Assembly (NCBI GenBank): GCA_036245525.1
Contig: BTPG01000005.1
Span: forward strand, 183,131,191 to 183,195,190
From: Semisulcospira habei
Lineage: Eukaryota; Mollusca; Gastropoda; Semisulcospiridae
Reading direction: 5' to 3'
DNA length: 64,000 nucleotides
Both the position numbers and the translations under genes were made by a program. The notes below the pieces were generated by a model. It saw only the letters and a list, made by a program, of their open reading frames with translations. It did not search any database and was not told the origin of the DNA. This document shows positions 22,327 through 33,077 of the stretch, one piece after another (the stretch's first letter is position 1; each line of letters starts with the position of its first letter).

Positions 22327-22504
22327 AATAAGAAAGATAATAGACACTAAATTATTAAATAAATAAATCTGCCAGACGGGGCTAACCATACAGAGGTCAG
22401 GAAAGACTGTGAAAAGCTGTTGGCAGTACTCCCCGCAGACCGGCCAAGCTAATTATCGCATTTTGACATCTGACTTTTCATGACAGACAATCCCTACAAC
22501 ATTC

Positions 22505-22580
22505 GCCTTTGTGCGCTGGTCTGGTGAATCTACACCTCACGCATGTAGCCTGAAAGTCCAAAATCAGAGCCCAGCACACA
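22505..22580. repeat. Family C hairpin, diverged
   Basis: TGTGCGCTGGTCTG ... AAAATCAGAGCCCAGCACACA. Confidence 0.6.
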
Positions 22581-22764
22581 GCCTGGCACCCCACATAGTT
22601 TTGTCACAACACATGAAAGAAAGCGTCGTACCTTGCAATTCTGGAAGTTACCATTTTCGGACGCCGGAAGGAATTTTCCCTGCAGGGTTTCTAAGCTTGG
22701 ATGGAGGCGGGCCCAGAATTAAAACATTAGCTTCCAGCAGGCTTATCCAGACACAGCCTGCGTT

Positions 22765-22830
22765 GCTAGTCTGTGATTTTGAACCTGACGACTTCGCCGT
22801 CAGTCCCAAAATCACAGACCAGCAACGCAT
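22765..22830. repeat. Fold-back element, family C
   Basis: TTGCTAGTCTGTGATTTTG pairs with CAAAATCACAGACCAGCAA around GACGACTTCGCCGTC. Confidence 0.85.
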
Positions 22831-23326
22831 GTCACGTACATTGGCATGTGTAGTCTTGCTAGTACAACTTTGAGTAAAAGGTCAGTCCCGGCATTGATGA
22901 TGCAATTAGTATGGATGTTCTGGAAAGGTGGGATGGTTTCTGCGGTGGGAGGGTGTCTGATAGGCGTACGGCCCCCGAATCAACGATCAGCACGCATCGG
23001 TAACTGTTTGCCTTTGTTTGTAGTGGTTTTACAACTGAATGAAAGATCACGAAAGGCCAACTTTGCATTGAGTGTCGCTATTTAAGGACCACGTGCCGGT
23101 GTGAACTTTCCCTGGGAGAATCAGTGTCTGTTATGACATTTACTTTGTCGTTTCGGTCTGGGAATGTCTATAAAGACATTAGCTGGAAGCCAAATGCTAC
23201 TGTGTGCACATGTTTAATATAAATACTTCAGTTTTACCACAACAACGGAAAGGAACTCCTTATTTTGCATTGCTCTTTTTGTGGTGGTCTATGACCTTTT
23301 AATAGCGCCCCAAGTTAGCTACGCAT

Positions 23327-23420
23327 GAAGATACTGAGGAGCAAAATAAACGCGACATCATTCTATCGGAAACACTAAAGTGTTGCCGATGACTCGAATG
23401 AGGTCGCATTTCGGCTTTTC
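23327..23420. repeat. Fold-back element, family J, diverged
   Basis: TACTGAGGAGCAAAATAAA with CGCATTTCGGC and a central ACACTAAAGTGTTG. A better copy is at 44030-44154. Confidence 0.6.
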
Positions 23421-23439
23421 TAAGTTGTCAGTATATTAT

Positions 23440-23500
23440 ATGTGACGGTCTGTGGTCTTACGGCTTGCAGACCACGCTGACCAAATCACACTGAAAAAAA
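23440..23500. repeat. Family C-like hairpin
   Basis: GGTCTGTGGTCTTACGG with CAGACCACGCTGACC. Partial. Confidence 0.5.
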
Positions 23501-23642
23501 TGGTAGAATTAACATTTTCCTAGGCAGACTTTCCAAGCTATGTTTAGATTGTCACTAAGGTTTTTTGTTCAGTCAGATGCAACATGTACGTGTGCAATCT
23601 TATATGATTTTGAACCTTGTGTATATATAGCGGTTTAGCGCT

Positions 23643-23721
23643 TTAACTCATTCGAGACGTGCCGCGTCCGAATACGCGGCTTACGCCGCGTATCCGGAGG
23701 CGGCACGACTCGAATGAGTTG
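23643..23721. mobile_element. Full-length fold-back element, family I
   Basis: TTAACTCATTCGAGACGTGC pairs with GCACGACTCGAATGAGTT. The centre is CGCGGCTTACGCCGCG. Right end TTGA is one base from TTAA. Confidence 0.8.
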
Positions 23722-24141
23722 AGGTACAAAATCAGAGACACTACACTACATTCTTGTACTACATTATACACTGACACTACACTGTACTACATTCTACACT
23801 ACACTACACACTACATTCTTGTAGCTTTGTTACGCCTTCTGAAAGACTGCGCGTTGCAATGCCCTTTCTGTTTTAGGAGGCCGGGAGGATTGTAGTCGAA
23901 ACTAGCCCTGTGGAGTTTCCAAAGGTGCGAGGTTTCCAAATGTCGTCGGTTTGCCATAAAAAGCGCCAGACTCAGTGGCTGCCGAGTACTTTTGATACAA
24001 TCGGTTTACCATATTACAGCGGGGAAGATAGGGGAGATTATTCCCTGAAGGGTTTTCTGGTTATACTGAGGTGGGAGTCAGTTTCGGAGATTCCCCAATT
24101 TAGCCCGGCTATTTCTGACACAGTCGGTGCTTCATACCATT

Positions 24142-24181
<40 letters not shown>

Positions 24182-24371
24182 ACAACATGATCGGCACTCC
24201 GTACTAGCAGACATTATTCCCCTGAAGGGTAACCCTAGTTACGGAGTGGGAGCGTGCGCCCGGCACGACAGTTGGCGCGACTGCTAGGAAAAGAGACATT
24301 TGCATCTCACCATTGTTTTCTGGAAAGATTCGCCTTGGGACTGTCATTTATCCATCCCGGTTCCGGCGTTT
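23722..24371. other. Low-complexity ACACTACA repeats and poly-T; no gene
   Basis: Degenerate ACACTAC/TACATT repeats at 23738-23822 and a T run at 24148-24179. Confidence 0.6.
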
Positions 24372-24441
24372 GCAAGAGGCACAGATCTTCGTGAGCCCCT
24401 GCGCAACAGCGCAGGGGCTCATGAGGATCTGTGTCTCTTGC
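24372..24441. repeat. Fold-back element, family A, matched variant
   Basis: CAAGAGGCACAGATC is matched by GATCTGTGTCTCTTG. Both arms carry CAC/GTG instead of CAT/ATG. Confidence 0.85.
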
Positions 24442-25097
24442 GTCTGTCGGCTAATGAGCTGTATTTACCTCCTCACCCTGAGAAGGGGCGTGCGGGTAAG
24501 GCCTGCCACTGAGGTCTAATTTTGTAACCTGTTTGAAGTCGTTAGCGTGGGATGAGGAAGCTTGTCCCTTTCGGCTCCTGCCGCCAGTAGTGGGAGATAG
24601 ATCGACACCCACACGCCGCAAAAGACAGAACACGCGCTAACCCTTTCACCGCCAAAGACAAGATGTCCTACAAATTTAGCATCTAAGTTCTGCGTGCAAA
24701 TCCGCCGTTACAAACACGCACACGTATAAATTGTCCTTGGTCTTTCTAAGCGAGTTTCTTTCTTTTGTTGGGAAAATGTCTTTGTATTTTACATGCTTAG
24801 CAGTCACATGTTTTGGTATAGTATTGATTCTACAGAGTGCGCTAGGGATGGGCGGTCCGCGATAGCTCAGTGTCCGTACCTGGATACCTTGTCGCCTCGA
24901 TACTGAAGCATGAATGCTTCTTCACGGCAATCAAATCGTTTCATCGGAGAACTGTTCACAGCCCGATTACAGCCCATTATAAATGGCTGACAAAGCAACA
25001 ATGCGATCGGTAAAAACTCTTCAAATAGCAACATCTGCGGAGGAGGCTGTAAAATCATTGAAATGTCGTGTCCGCGCTAAAGAAGAAAGCTGACGAA
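24442..25097. other. No feature recognised
   Basis: No supported gene or repeat. Confidence 0.4.
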
Positions 25098-25269
25098 TAA
25101 AAGGACTCTATTTTAAGGTTCGTCAAGCATACACGCAAGAGATATTCGGGCCGAAGTAGGGCACAGTTGGCCCGCGCACGATAGTGCACGGGCCAACTGC
25201 GCCTGACTTAGGCCCGAATATCTTTTGCGTTTAAACTTGACGGCAAGCATATCTTAAAATAGAGTCTTT
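25098..25269. repeat. Long fold-back element (172 bp), family E-like core
   Basis: Outer arms AAGGACTCTATTTTAAGG / ATCTTAAAATAGAGTCTTT, middle CAAGAGATATTCGGGCC / GGCCCGAATATCTTTTG and inner CAGTTGGCCCG / CGGGCCAACTG all pair. Longest continuous fold-back in the window apart from the DIRS end. Confidence 0.85.
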
Positions 25270-26360
25270 GTTGTCAACCGCATTAAAATGACTTGCGGCA
25301 AATTGGCTTATGGTATGATTTAGTATGGTCATTCGAGTTATCACACGCAAAACAAAAAATGAGACCTCACCGTGAAGGCCCTTGAGGTTCTTTGCGTCTT
25401 GTGTGATGGGTGGCATTAAGTTCGCGTTTTCAGCGAAAGTTAAGAAGATAAATTTAGAACCAGAAGACGTTTCTGATAAAAATTATTCCTTAATCTAGAA
25501 AAATAATTGGGGTCTGAGGTTCACTTCACTTTCAGCTCTCGCAACCCAAAATAGACCCACCGTATCCGTCGCCGTTTTTAGATTTTTAAATTAGAAACAA
25601 AAGAAGACAGTCACATGATGTCTCGCGATGGTCTCGTTTAACCTCTTCAATTCTGGGGCACGGGAACCAGCAGCCAAATCAGCCGCACAGGGGCTCATTT
25701 CAATCTCTGTCTCTTTTGGGGCTTTATTTATAAATGTCTGTTTGGGAATATTTTCTAGCATCCCCCCTTGGAGGGAGGTCTGGATATTCTCCAGCGGATG
25801 GCGGGGCGCCTAGGGGTATTCCCTACTGCTTTATGTAGTAGGTGTTCAGTGGACGGCTCAAAATGATGGGTCTGTCATTCCTTCTCTCCCACTACACTCT
25901 CCTTTCTAGAACTAGTGAGTGATGCAGTCACAAAAAGGACAGCTGATGTCCTGATGACACAATGCAAGCTTACCAGCCTGGAATTAAATGGCATTAGCAC
26001 AGCATTCTCAGAATTGAATTAAAAATTACGTCCCTTTGAGCTAATCTGATTGAGTGCATTTTTTGTCTTTGGGCGACGCCCTTGTTAAAAGTAAAGAATA
26101 TATATATATACTTTTATTATTATATATATGCTTTTATCGCGCAAATTGTTTGGGTTTTTTTTTTTTGTTTGTTTGTTTTTTTTATTTTCGGGCTTTGAAT
26201 CTTGTGACGGGGTTGAAGAGATTTTCGGGTTTAATGCATGGCCACTGGGAATGAAGGGATTAGATTTGCGGAATTTCCTACGTCCTACGGCAGTTGTAAC
26301 GAGATGCCCCCGCGTGAACGAAATCAGATATGTCCTCTGCTGTTCACCGACAAACATTGT
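25270..26360. other. No feature recognised
   Basis: AT repeats near 26095-26140 and T runs near 26155-26182. No gene. Confidence 0.45.
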
Positions 26361-26440
26361 CAGGAGGCATAGATCCTCATGAACCCCCCGCAAATGCGGG
26401 GGGGGGGGGGGGGGGGGCTTATGAAGATCGATGCCTCTTG
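26361..26440. repeat. Family A hairpin with an expanded G run
   Basis: AGGAGGCATAGATCCTCATG pairs with TTATGAAGATCGATGCCTC. The GGGGG of the right stem has expanded to about 20 G. Confidence 0.8.
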
Positions 26441-26866
26441 TTGCGTTCATTTAAATCTGTGAATGTTTTTTTTTTTCTTTTATGGATGAGATTGAGCGGT
26501 TTCAATCCAGTATTGTCTCTAGAGGTGAATTCTTCCGTGGTTCGTTTGTTGACGAGTGCGTGATGGTCCTTTTTGTAGTGAGTGTGCTCATTTTGTCTTT
26601 GCTTTCGTTGATAATATAGCATTTATTTCGTGGTGTACGTACAGGCCTGTGATAACGTGGCTTTCAGTTTCCCCTCACGGATACAAGGCTGTCTCAGTCC
26701 ACGTGTCGGGCTCATGAGGATCTTTGCCTCTTGCTGACTGGCCTAGTCTATACCCGTGTTCCTTAGACTAAGGAGAGAAGTCAGTTTTCAATTTGATAAG
26801 CTTTCAAAGGCATATCTTGCTTTCAGCTTTCAAAGACATTATTTCGCGTTCACTGACTAGCAGTTA

Positions 26867-26996
26867 AGTGTTATTATACCCTGCACCTTGATGATGTTCG
26901 TGTATCTGTGTGTTACAGACGCCTAAAGTAGCAGTTAAGGGTTATACCCTGCACCTTGATGATGTTCGCGTATCTGTGTGTTACAGACGCCTAAAG
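26867..26996 (+). repeat. 66-bp tandem duplication containing the Di-Ras 3' splice site
   Basis: AGCAGTTAAG ... GTGTGTTACAGACGCCTAAAG occurs twice (about 26867-26930 and 26931-26996). Each copy carries a pyrimidine-rich GTATCTGTGTGTTACAG acceptor. The distal one (AG at 26985-26986) is 33 bases before the start codon. Confidence 0.8.
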
Positions 26997-27019
26997 ACCG
27001 GTCAGTGCGACTTCGCGTG

Positions 27020-27178
27020 ATGCCAGAACAGAGCAACGACTACCGGGTGGTAGTGTTCGGGGCCGGGGGAGTGGGCAAATCCTCCCTGGTCCTCCGCTTC
27101 GTCCGGGGGACGTTCCGGGAAAGCTACATCCCCACCATCGAGGACACCTACCGCCAGGTCATCAGCTGTAACAAACAG
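27020..27178 (+). CDS. DIRAS2: Di-Ras coding exon 1
   Basis: Start codon to Gln53. Contains the P-loop and switch I. Donor CAG|GTACGTG at 27179. Confidence 0.93.
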
Positions 27179-29254
27179 GTACGTGTCGTGAATCATTATG
27201 AACTGTGGAAGGGCGATAGAGCGAACAAACAGTGTAGGACTACCGAGAACATGTCAGCACCGTGCGACTGCAAGAGGCCTAGATCCTCATCAGCCCCCGC
27301 AGTTGCGGGGGCTGATGAGGATCTATGCCTCTTGCTGACACTGCTCAGTTTGAATTCCTTGTTCCTGAGACAGAATTGACCAAAACGCAGTGGGTTAATT
27401 CTATGACGTGACTCGACATGGCTCAATATAGAACCTGCCACTGAGCGAGCATGTGAAAAGCCTGCCAGCTGAGGCGGGCGTGGGCCCTAGGACCTTTAGC
27501 TCCTCGTGCCCCCTGTCTCCGTTGCTGTGCCTCGCGGGGATAGACGGGTAGGCGGGGCTGGGAAACCCTGTCCTGGTCTCTGCTTATAACGATAATTAGA
27601 AGATCCTGCTGATTGCCGCGCGCTAGAAGTCCCCCTGTGTGGTTTGGAACTGCGTGACTGGGACACGTTGTATCCGGCCACCCGTCAATAAATGTGTGCC
27701 GGTCTGTACGGTCTACTGCCATAAGGTCCAAAATCCCAAACCAGCACACTATCGCACAGGCAGCGGTTGAGAATTAAAAAAAACAAAACTTTTTCACTAT
27801 TTGTCAAGATTGGGCACCTCATTTCTCCAAGCCATTAGGTCTATAGTTACACATCACCACACATCTAGGTACTACACCACAGGCTAAGGTCGAAAAACGA
27901 AAACTAATCGTGATGATTGAACTAACTTTTAGAGTCAACCTTTCCGTTTCCGCTATCACGCACATATATACGCAGTTAGTACTGAAAATAGACTGGTGTC
28001 CTGAAAACAAATGTGGGTTTCGACCGTCGCCTGCGGTGGATGCCCAGATATGCTGACCCCCCCCCCCCCCCCTACCTGTAGGTCAGCCTTGCGTGACAGG
28101 GTGGCATTCTACCCTCATACCTCGTGAACATCCAAGAGATACTCAGAGTTACAAACCACAGGGTTACTCAACCCGCAGCTTGGTAATCAACCGCCTCGTA
28201 TGAAGTGTCATGAAAACTGTGACACAGTCCGCAGTGACGCAGGAAGATTTTCAGAGGAGGCACGGCCAAAAATCCGCCAACGAGAAAACCTAAACACTAC
28301 CCAACTGCAAGAGGTATAGATCCTCATGAGCCCCCGCATTCGCGGGGACTCATGAGGATCTATACCTCTTGCTGAGACCAACTTGTATCTATGTTCCGTG
28401 GACGGCTGGCGATCTTTCGCGTTTAATTTTCAATTATTTCAAAAACGTGTACACTGATAGTGAAGAGGTTAACGTTGAAAGAAAGTAGGGCCCGGCCCTA
28501 CCCGTCTGGTTCGTACACCATTGCCCTACCCTGAGAAATGAAGATGGCCTTGGGAATGCTAGTACGTACGGCCGAAGTACGCATTTATACAAGGACATTT
28601 CGATTGGGATTTTTGTTTTCCAAGTACATGAGCATCAAAATCGAAATGTTCGATTCTGATGTTCATGTGCTTGGAAAAAATCTTATATTTCTTTTCATTT
28701 GTTTCATTTTGTTCACTTTTTTTTTAAAAAATCTTGATTCCTATCCAGTTTTTAATTTCTGTTTTCTGTTTCTTGTAACTGAGTTTTGTTTTTGTTTTTG
28801 TTTTTTTTAATTGCAGGTGTGCACGCTACAAATCACAGACACGACGGGTAGCCATCAGTTCCCCGCCATGCAGCGCCTGTCCATATCAAAGGGCCACGCC
28901 TTCATTCTCGTGTTCTCCATCATTTCTCGACAGTCTCTCGAAGAACTCAAACCCATCTACGACGAAATCGTCGAAATCAAGGGAGACATAGAGGGCATCC
29001 CGATCATGCTCGTCGGCAACAAATGTGACGAGGTTAACAGAGAGGTGACCGTCCAAGAGGCGGCGGAGATTGCCAAGCGCTGGAACTGCGCGTTTCTGGA
29101 GACGTCTGCCAAGACGAATCACAATGTGAAGGAACTTTTCCAAGAGCTCCTGCAGCTGGAGAAACGGAGGACTGTTAGTCTGCAGCTGGAGACCAAGAAA
29201 TCCAAGTCACAGAAACGCAAGGAGAAGTTAAAGGGAAAGTGCTTGTTGATGTGA
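27020..29254 (+). CDS. DIRAS2: Di-Ras-type small GTPase, two coding exons, complete (198 aa)
   Basis: Ras-family GTPase that binds GTP and signals at the plasma membrane. Exons 27020-27178 (53 codons) and 28817-29254 (145 codons plus TGA) join in phase 0 through CAG|GTACGT and TTGCAG|GTG. The protein opens [10 protein letters not shown] as in vertebrate DIRAS1/2. It has P-loop GAGGVGKS (14-21), switch I with YIPTIEDTY (36-44), NKCD (121-124) and ETSAK (148-152). G3 reads DTTGSHQ (61-67) rather than the DTAGQE of Ras; this is known for the Di-Ras family and goes with low GTP hydrolysis. A lysine-rich stretch precedes the final CLLM, a CAAX prenylation box. Length equals the family norm. The start is fixed by the conserved N-terminus. 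I cannot separate DIRAS1 from DIRAS2 orthology. A 5' non-coding exon is implied by the acceptor just upstream. Confidence 0.95.
27270..27335. repeat. Fold-back element, family A, in the Di-Ras intron
   Basis: TCCTCATCAGCCCCCGC is matched by GCGGGGGCTGATGAGGA. Both arms carry the same G/C exchange (ATGAG to ATCAG). It would be transcribed within the pre-mRNA. Confidence 0.9.
27695..27751. repeat. Family C hairpin in the Di-Ras intron
   Basis: TGTGCCGGTCTG ... CCAAAATCCCAAACCAGCACAC. Left arm decayed. Confidence 0.65.
28307..28372. repeat. Fold-back element, family A, in the Di-Ras intron
   Basis: GCAAGAGGTATAGATCCTCA is matched by TGAGGATCTATACCTCTTGC. The right flank runs to AGTGAAGAGGTTAA at about 28473, a family A right terminus. 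Confidence 0.9.
28817..29254 (+). CDS. DIRAS2: Di-Ras coding exon 2
   Basis: Val54 to the stop, preceded by a T-rich tract and TTGCAG acceptor. Contains DTTG, NKCD, ETSAK and the CAAX box. Confidence 0.95.
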   Translation: MCTLQITDTTGSHQFPAMQRLSISKGHAFILVFSIISRQSLEELKPIYDEIVEIKGDIEGIPIMLVGNKCDEVNREVTVQEAAEIAKRWNCAFLETSAKTNHNVKELFQELLQLEKRRTVSLQLETKKSKSQKRKEKLKGKCLLM

Positions 29255-29411
29255 CGGCATAAACATTTGACGTCACTGTTTTCTGTGTAGGTGTGAATGT
29301 GTAGACGATTTTTTTATGAGTGGGCATTTCAGCTGTGCAGTCGCAGACTCGACTCGGCCTGTTATGTTCCCCTCAATCTGTGAAGGATGAATACACTTTC
29401 CCATGATGCCA
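29255..29411 (+). other. Di-Ras 3' flank
   Basis: Sequence after the TGA, probably 3' UTR. No AATAAA in the first 150 bases; the first I see is at about 30057, too far to assign with confidence. Confidence 0.4.
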
Positions 29412-29477
29412 GCAAGAGGCATAGATCCTCATGAGCCCCCGCAAATGCGGGGGCTCGTGAGGATCTATGCATCTTGC
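29412..29477. repeat. Fold-back element, family A
   Basis: GCAAGAGGCATAGATCCTCA with TGAGGATCTATGCATCTTGC. One unpaired change (CCT to CAT). Confidence 0.85.
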
Positions 29478-29809
29478 AATTCAAATGAGGTCGTTCTTTT
29501 CGCTTGTGTGAATATTTTGCTTTGTATAGGCAATTAGCTTTCTTGGCTTTTACAGCGCAGGGATATCCAGCTCGCGATGGCCGTTTGAGTACGGGCATTT
29601 GTGGAAACTGACTGTTGGCTTGTTGCTTGGAATTTTGTTTCTAGGCTTTATAGACAGGAACTGAGATGTGATGGTGAGTCAAAACAATTTCTGCTTGGCT
29701 GGAAATGTGACTGACCTATCCTCGTCTGAAGCCCGTTGTGATAAATGGACGTTATTTTGAATCCGCGATGACGCACTTTCGTTCAAAGCTTGTTTGTGAT
29801 AGAGAATGC

Positions 29810-29884
29810 GTGCTGACCTGTGATTTTGGACCTTAAGGCTCTGAAACTGAAGCCGTACGGTTCAAAATAACAGACCAGCACACA
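29810..29884. repeat. Fold-back element, family C
   Basis: CGTGCTGACCTGTGATTTTG pairs with CAAAATAACAGACCAGCACA. Confidence 0.8.
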
Positions 29885-30261
29885 AAAGGTGATTAAGCCT
29901 GGGCATCGCCGGCACAGACCTGTTGTTATTTATTTCACTGATATCGTTCTGGACTTGTTTGTGCAAACGTGTGCAGCCGAAACGCAAAATTGGTATCGCT
30001 GTGTTGATCGGCCTTGTGTGAAGAGTGTTTCAACGAAGAAAGAAACACGCTTTTTTTAATAAAAAAAAGCCAATTTACGACACAGATTATTGAAATAAGT
30101 TGTGTTGTAATTGTCTTTCTTAAGCGTGTTTCTTTCTCTAAACACGAGATGTTCTCTGCATTTTACACGCTTGGCAGTCACCTTTTTGACATGGTATGAA
30201 CCTTGAGACCGAATCTTTTCGGGCAGAAAGGCAGCAAATGGACTCGGATGCCTAGACGAGC

Positions 30262-30385
30262 TGAACTCATTCAAAGCGCCCCGCATGAATAGCTGCGGAA
30301 GTGTCGTATAGCGTTGCCTCCGGCAACGCTATCCGACACTTTCGCAGCTATTCATTCCTCCCCTACCCCACCTTGAATGAGTTTT
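30262..30385. repeat. Fold-back element, family I-like ends, distinct core
   Basis: TGAACTCATTCAAAG / CTTGAATGAGTT outside. Inside, GAATAGCTGCGGAAGTGTCG pairs with CGACACTTTCGCAGCTATTC around GCGTTGCCTCCGGCAACGC (30287-30353). Confidence 0.8.
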
Positions 30386-30473
30386 TCAAAAAGATGGTCG
30401 TTTGTCCGAAGAAGTCCGACAAGAAAGAAGAAAGACAGCTGTGCGAGGAAGCTTGGAAGAGATGGAATATTCT

Positions 30474-30682
30474 TTAACTCATTCTACCCCATCACCGAAA
30501 TCCCCAAATTTTGCTGTTGTCCTCTGAAGAGTGCAGTGCAGGACACAGGTCGACCATGATAGTTCTAGGGTGATGCCGGAATAGCTTGGCGCCCATAGGC
30601 GCCAAGCTATTCTGGCATCACCCTTGAACTATGATGGTCGATCTTTATCTTGCTGTGGTGTGTCTGGGGTAGAATGGGTTAA
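30474..30682. mobile_element. Full-length family B element, TTAA to TTAA (209 bp)
   Basis: TTAACTCATTCTACCCC to GGGGTAGAATGGGTTAA. Core hairpin 30547-30643. Confidence 0.9.
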
Positions 30683-30720
30683 ACAGCCGGAATAGGAAGC
30701 GATCGACACTTGTTTACCTC

Positions 30721-30907
30721 TTTCAGCCGTCGTCTAATGACTATGCACCAGCTGCAGGAGATGGATCGACCATGATAATTCAAGGGAAGTGCCAAATTAG
30801 CTTTGGCGCGCGCCGCCGGACAGGCGCCAAGCTAATCTGGCACTATCCTTGAATTATCATAGTCGACTCATCTCCTGCTGTAGTGCGTCAAGGCTGAATG
30901 GGTTAAA
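30721..30907. mobile_element. Family B2 element, left end worn
   Basis: GGAGATGGATCGACCATGAT pairs with ATCATAGTCGACTCATCTCC. The loop contains GCGCGCGCCGCC. Ends GGCTGAATGGGTTAA. Confidence 0.8.
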
Positions 30908-31502
30908 GAACCTCGAGGACAAAAGACTTGAGCAAAGATGTGAAAAGAACTCCGGATTTTGGCTGAGCAGCACTGGCCATCTACTTCTGCATACATTGTG
31001 CGTCAGTGATTCAGAACTGAGTGGACCTTACAGTAGCACTGGCTTTCGCATGACAGGCCGGATGTGACGGAGAAAACCGGAATGGGGGAAAGCGGAAATG
31101 ATCAAGACACCGGACGTGGCGGAGAAAGCCGGAATGGGGGAGTGCGGGGGCGAACTAGAAGTGATTTTTTTAAAAAAAAAGCCGAAATAATGGAGAGAAC
31201 AGGATTTGACGTCATGAACCGGAACTGACGGAAAACATCAGAAAAGCGGATGACCAGAAACTGGGCTAGACCTTATACGTTTTGTAGTCTTAGTTATCCA
31301 TGCCAGATTGACATGTTCGAAACTTCGGAAGGATTCGAAATGACTGTGTACAAGGTGTTGGAGATGGATCACCCATGAGAGTTCAAAGAAAGTGGCTCTT
31401 ACGAAGACTGTATACCAACGCACCATTGGGAGGGATGGATCAGTCGTGATAGGGCCATATTAGTGCCAGATTAGCTTGGCGGCTGGAAGATGCGTCGATT
31501 AT

Positions 31503-31605
31503 AATGATCTATGATAGTTCAATGGTAGTGCCAGATTAGCTTGGCGCCTAACAGGCGCCAAGCTAATCTGGCACTGTCTTTGAACTATCACGGCCGATCC
31601 ATCTC
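31503..31605. repeat. Family B2 hairpin
   Basis: GTGCCAGATTAGCTTGGCGC pairs with GCGCCAAGCTAATCTGGCAC. A partial second left half precedes it at about 31445-31490. Confidence 0.85.
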
Positions 31606-31634
31606 ATGGTGTGGTGTCCTTGAAGTGAATGAAT

Positions 31635-31700
31635 TAACTCATTCGAGACGTACAGCATCCGGATACGCGGCATATGTGCCACGTCTGAGACGTGTTAACT
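31635..31700. repeat. Family I element, decayed
   Basis: TTAACTCATTCGAGACGTAC at the left; CACGTCTGAGACGTGTTAA at the right matches poorly. Confidence 0.55.
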
Positions 31701-31840
31701 CCAACCCAAGAGACCTTGCGAGGCGAAGAAATGCAAAGACAGCGTGATAGATTACCAAGCACGATGAACTAGAATTACGAAGTAATGCTGCTTCTGTGTC
31801 CTCAGTCCAACAAAAGCGTAGCGTAAATGACACCGAAAGT

Positions 31841-31895
31841 GGCAAAGATCCGCACGAGCTGCGTGCCGAGGTTCATGAGGATCTATGTCTCTTGC
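31841..31895. repeat. Family A hairpin, decayed
   Basis: Right arm TCATGAGGATCTATGTCTCT is intact. The left arm is worn. Confidence 0.6.
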
Positions 31896-32047
31896 AGATC
31901 AAGGAAGCAAGGTCTTTGTCCGTTGTTAAATCGGCTGCACTCTGGCCGCGTTATCGGCCTCTATCGCAGCACTGAAGTTTACCATCGAAGACGTGAACGT
32001 CTCATCTCTTTACTCGGCTGTAAAACACGGATACTAATGACGTCAAA

Positions 32048-32131
32048 GAGAGACATAGCTTCCCCTGTGCCCCCCCCCCCCCACCCCACCCCCACCTGCA
32101 GTGTGCGGAGAACATGAGGATCTGTGTCTCT
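32048..32131. repeat. Family A hairpin, decayed, with C run
   Basis: AGAGACATAGCTTCCCC at left and ATGAGGATCTGTGTCTCT at right around a poly-C tract. Confidence 0.6.
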
Positions 32132-32214
32132 TTCCGCGTGGCCGGTTTTGAAGAGAGAAGTGTACTTTTCGAAGGGCGATCAGTCTCTGGTCTGAGCCCT
32201 GCACGCAAGTATCT

Positions 32215-32312
32215 TCCCAGTGAGTTGAAGGTGCTTGGGCCACCGTCAGCCTTAGCTGGCCCGCGCACGGCTGTGCTAATGCTGGCGGCGGCCCGAGCAC
32301 CTTTTGCTTCAT
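32215..32312. repeat. Fold-back element, family E
   Basis: AAGGTGCTTGGGCC pairs with GGCCCGAGCACCTT. GTCAGCCTTAGCTGGCCCGC is shared with 44254. Confidence 0.7.
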
Positions 32313-33077
32313 GCGGTGGTTCTACCGAATTTAGTGACCTTACACTATAAAAGAAATCCGTGGTTTCAAGTCGTCATTAGTTACTCTGCTAGTCATTCCT
32401 TTTTCATACGGATGATAGTTGAGTCAAACCTCTGCAAGGCTAACTGGTTAGCTCAGTCCTGTACCATGAGCCCAGTTTTTTTATGCGCGTTATTGATACG
32501 TCAGGTGTTCATAAGCTAAGCATGCAGGGTGCACGTCACGCGTTCAAGCGCTAAGCTTCACGGGTAATTCAGTTTGAAGTCGGAAATGGAACAAGGCTGG
32601 CTTGCAAGCTTTGCACAGTTTCATGAAAGAATCAAGCATCCTGAATAAACATAGATTAAGTGTGTTGGTTTATTACTAAAACTAGTATTATAAACTTTAT
32701 TCCATCGCCACCATGGCGCAATTCAAATTCATTTTAAGATGCAGAAAGAAACCCATACCTCACGTTAAAAGTTGCCAGCGGCCAGTTTTCAGCCTGCCAT
32801 GGATCAGTATCGACTATGCCTTTCATAGGCAGAGTAAGTACTACACGAATTACGATCTCTTGGGACAGCAGAACCTATTTTTAGCGACCATCCTTATAAG
32901 AGATTTAGCCACCTGATGGTCTTTAATGACAGGTGACAGTGTTGCCCTTCTAGGCCTCTCTTGAGGGAACACCTGCCTATGATCACTTTTTCAAAGCAAA
33001 AAATAGTCGCCCAACATAGATTCCAGTACTTAACCTGCTTCATATGGAGGACTTCCGCTTCCCCGCGGGTTTGTTTA
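32313..33077. other. No gene; family F fragment near 32900-32975
   Basis: TTTAGCCACCTGATGGTC and GGTCTTTAATGACAGGTGAC resemble the family F copy at 50640-50770. Otherwise nothing recognised. Confidence 0.45.

Noticed and set aside
24860..24900. tRNA-like GATAGCTCAGTG
   Set aside because: Resembles an A box, but I find no B box, acceptor stem or anticodon arm around it.
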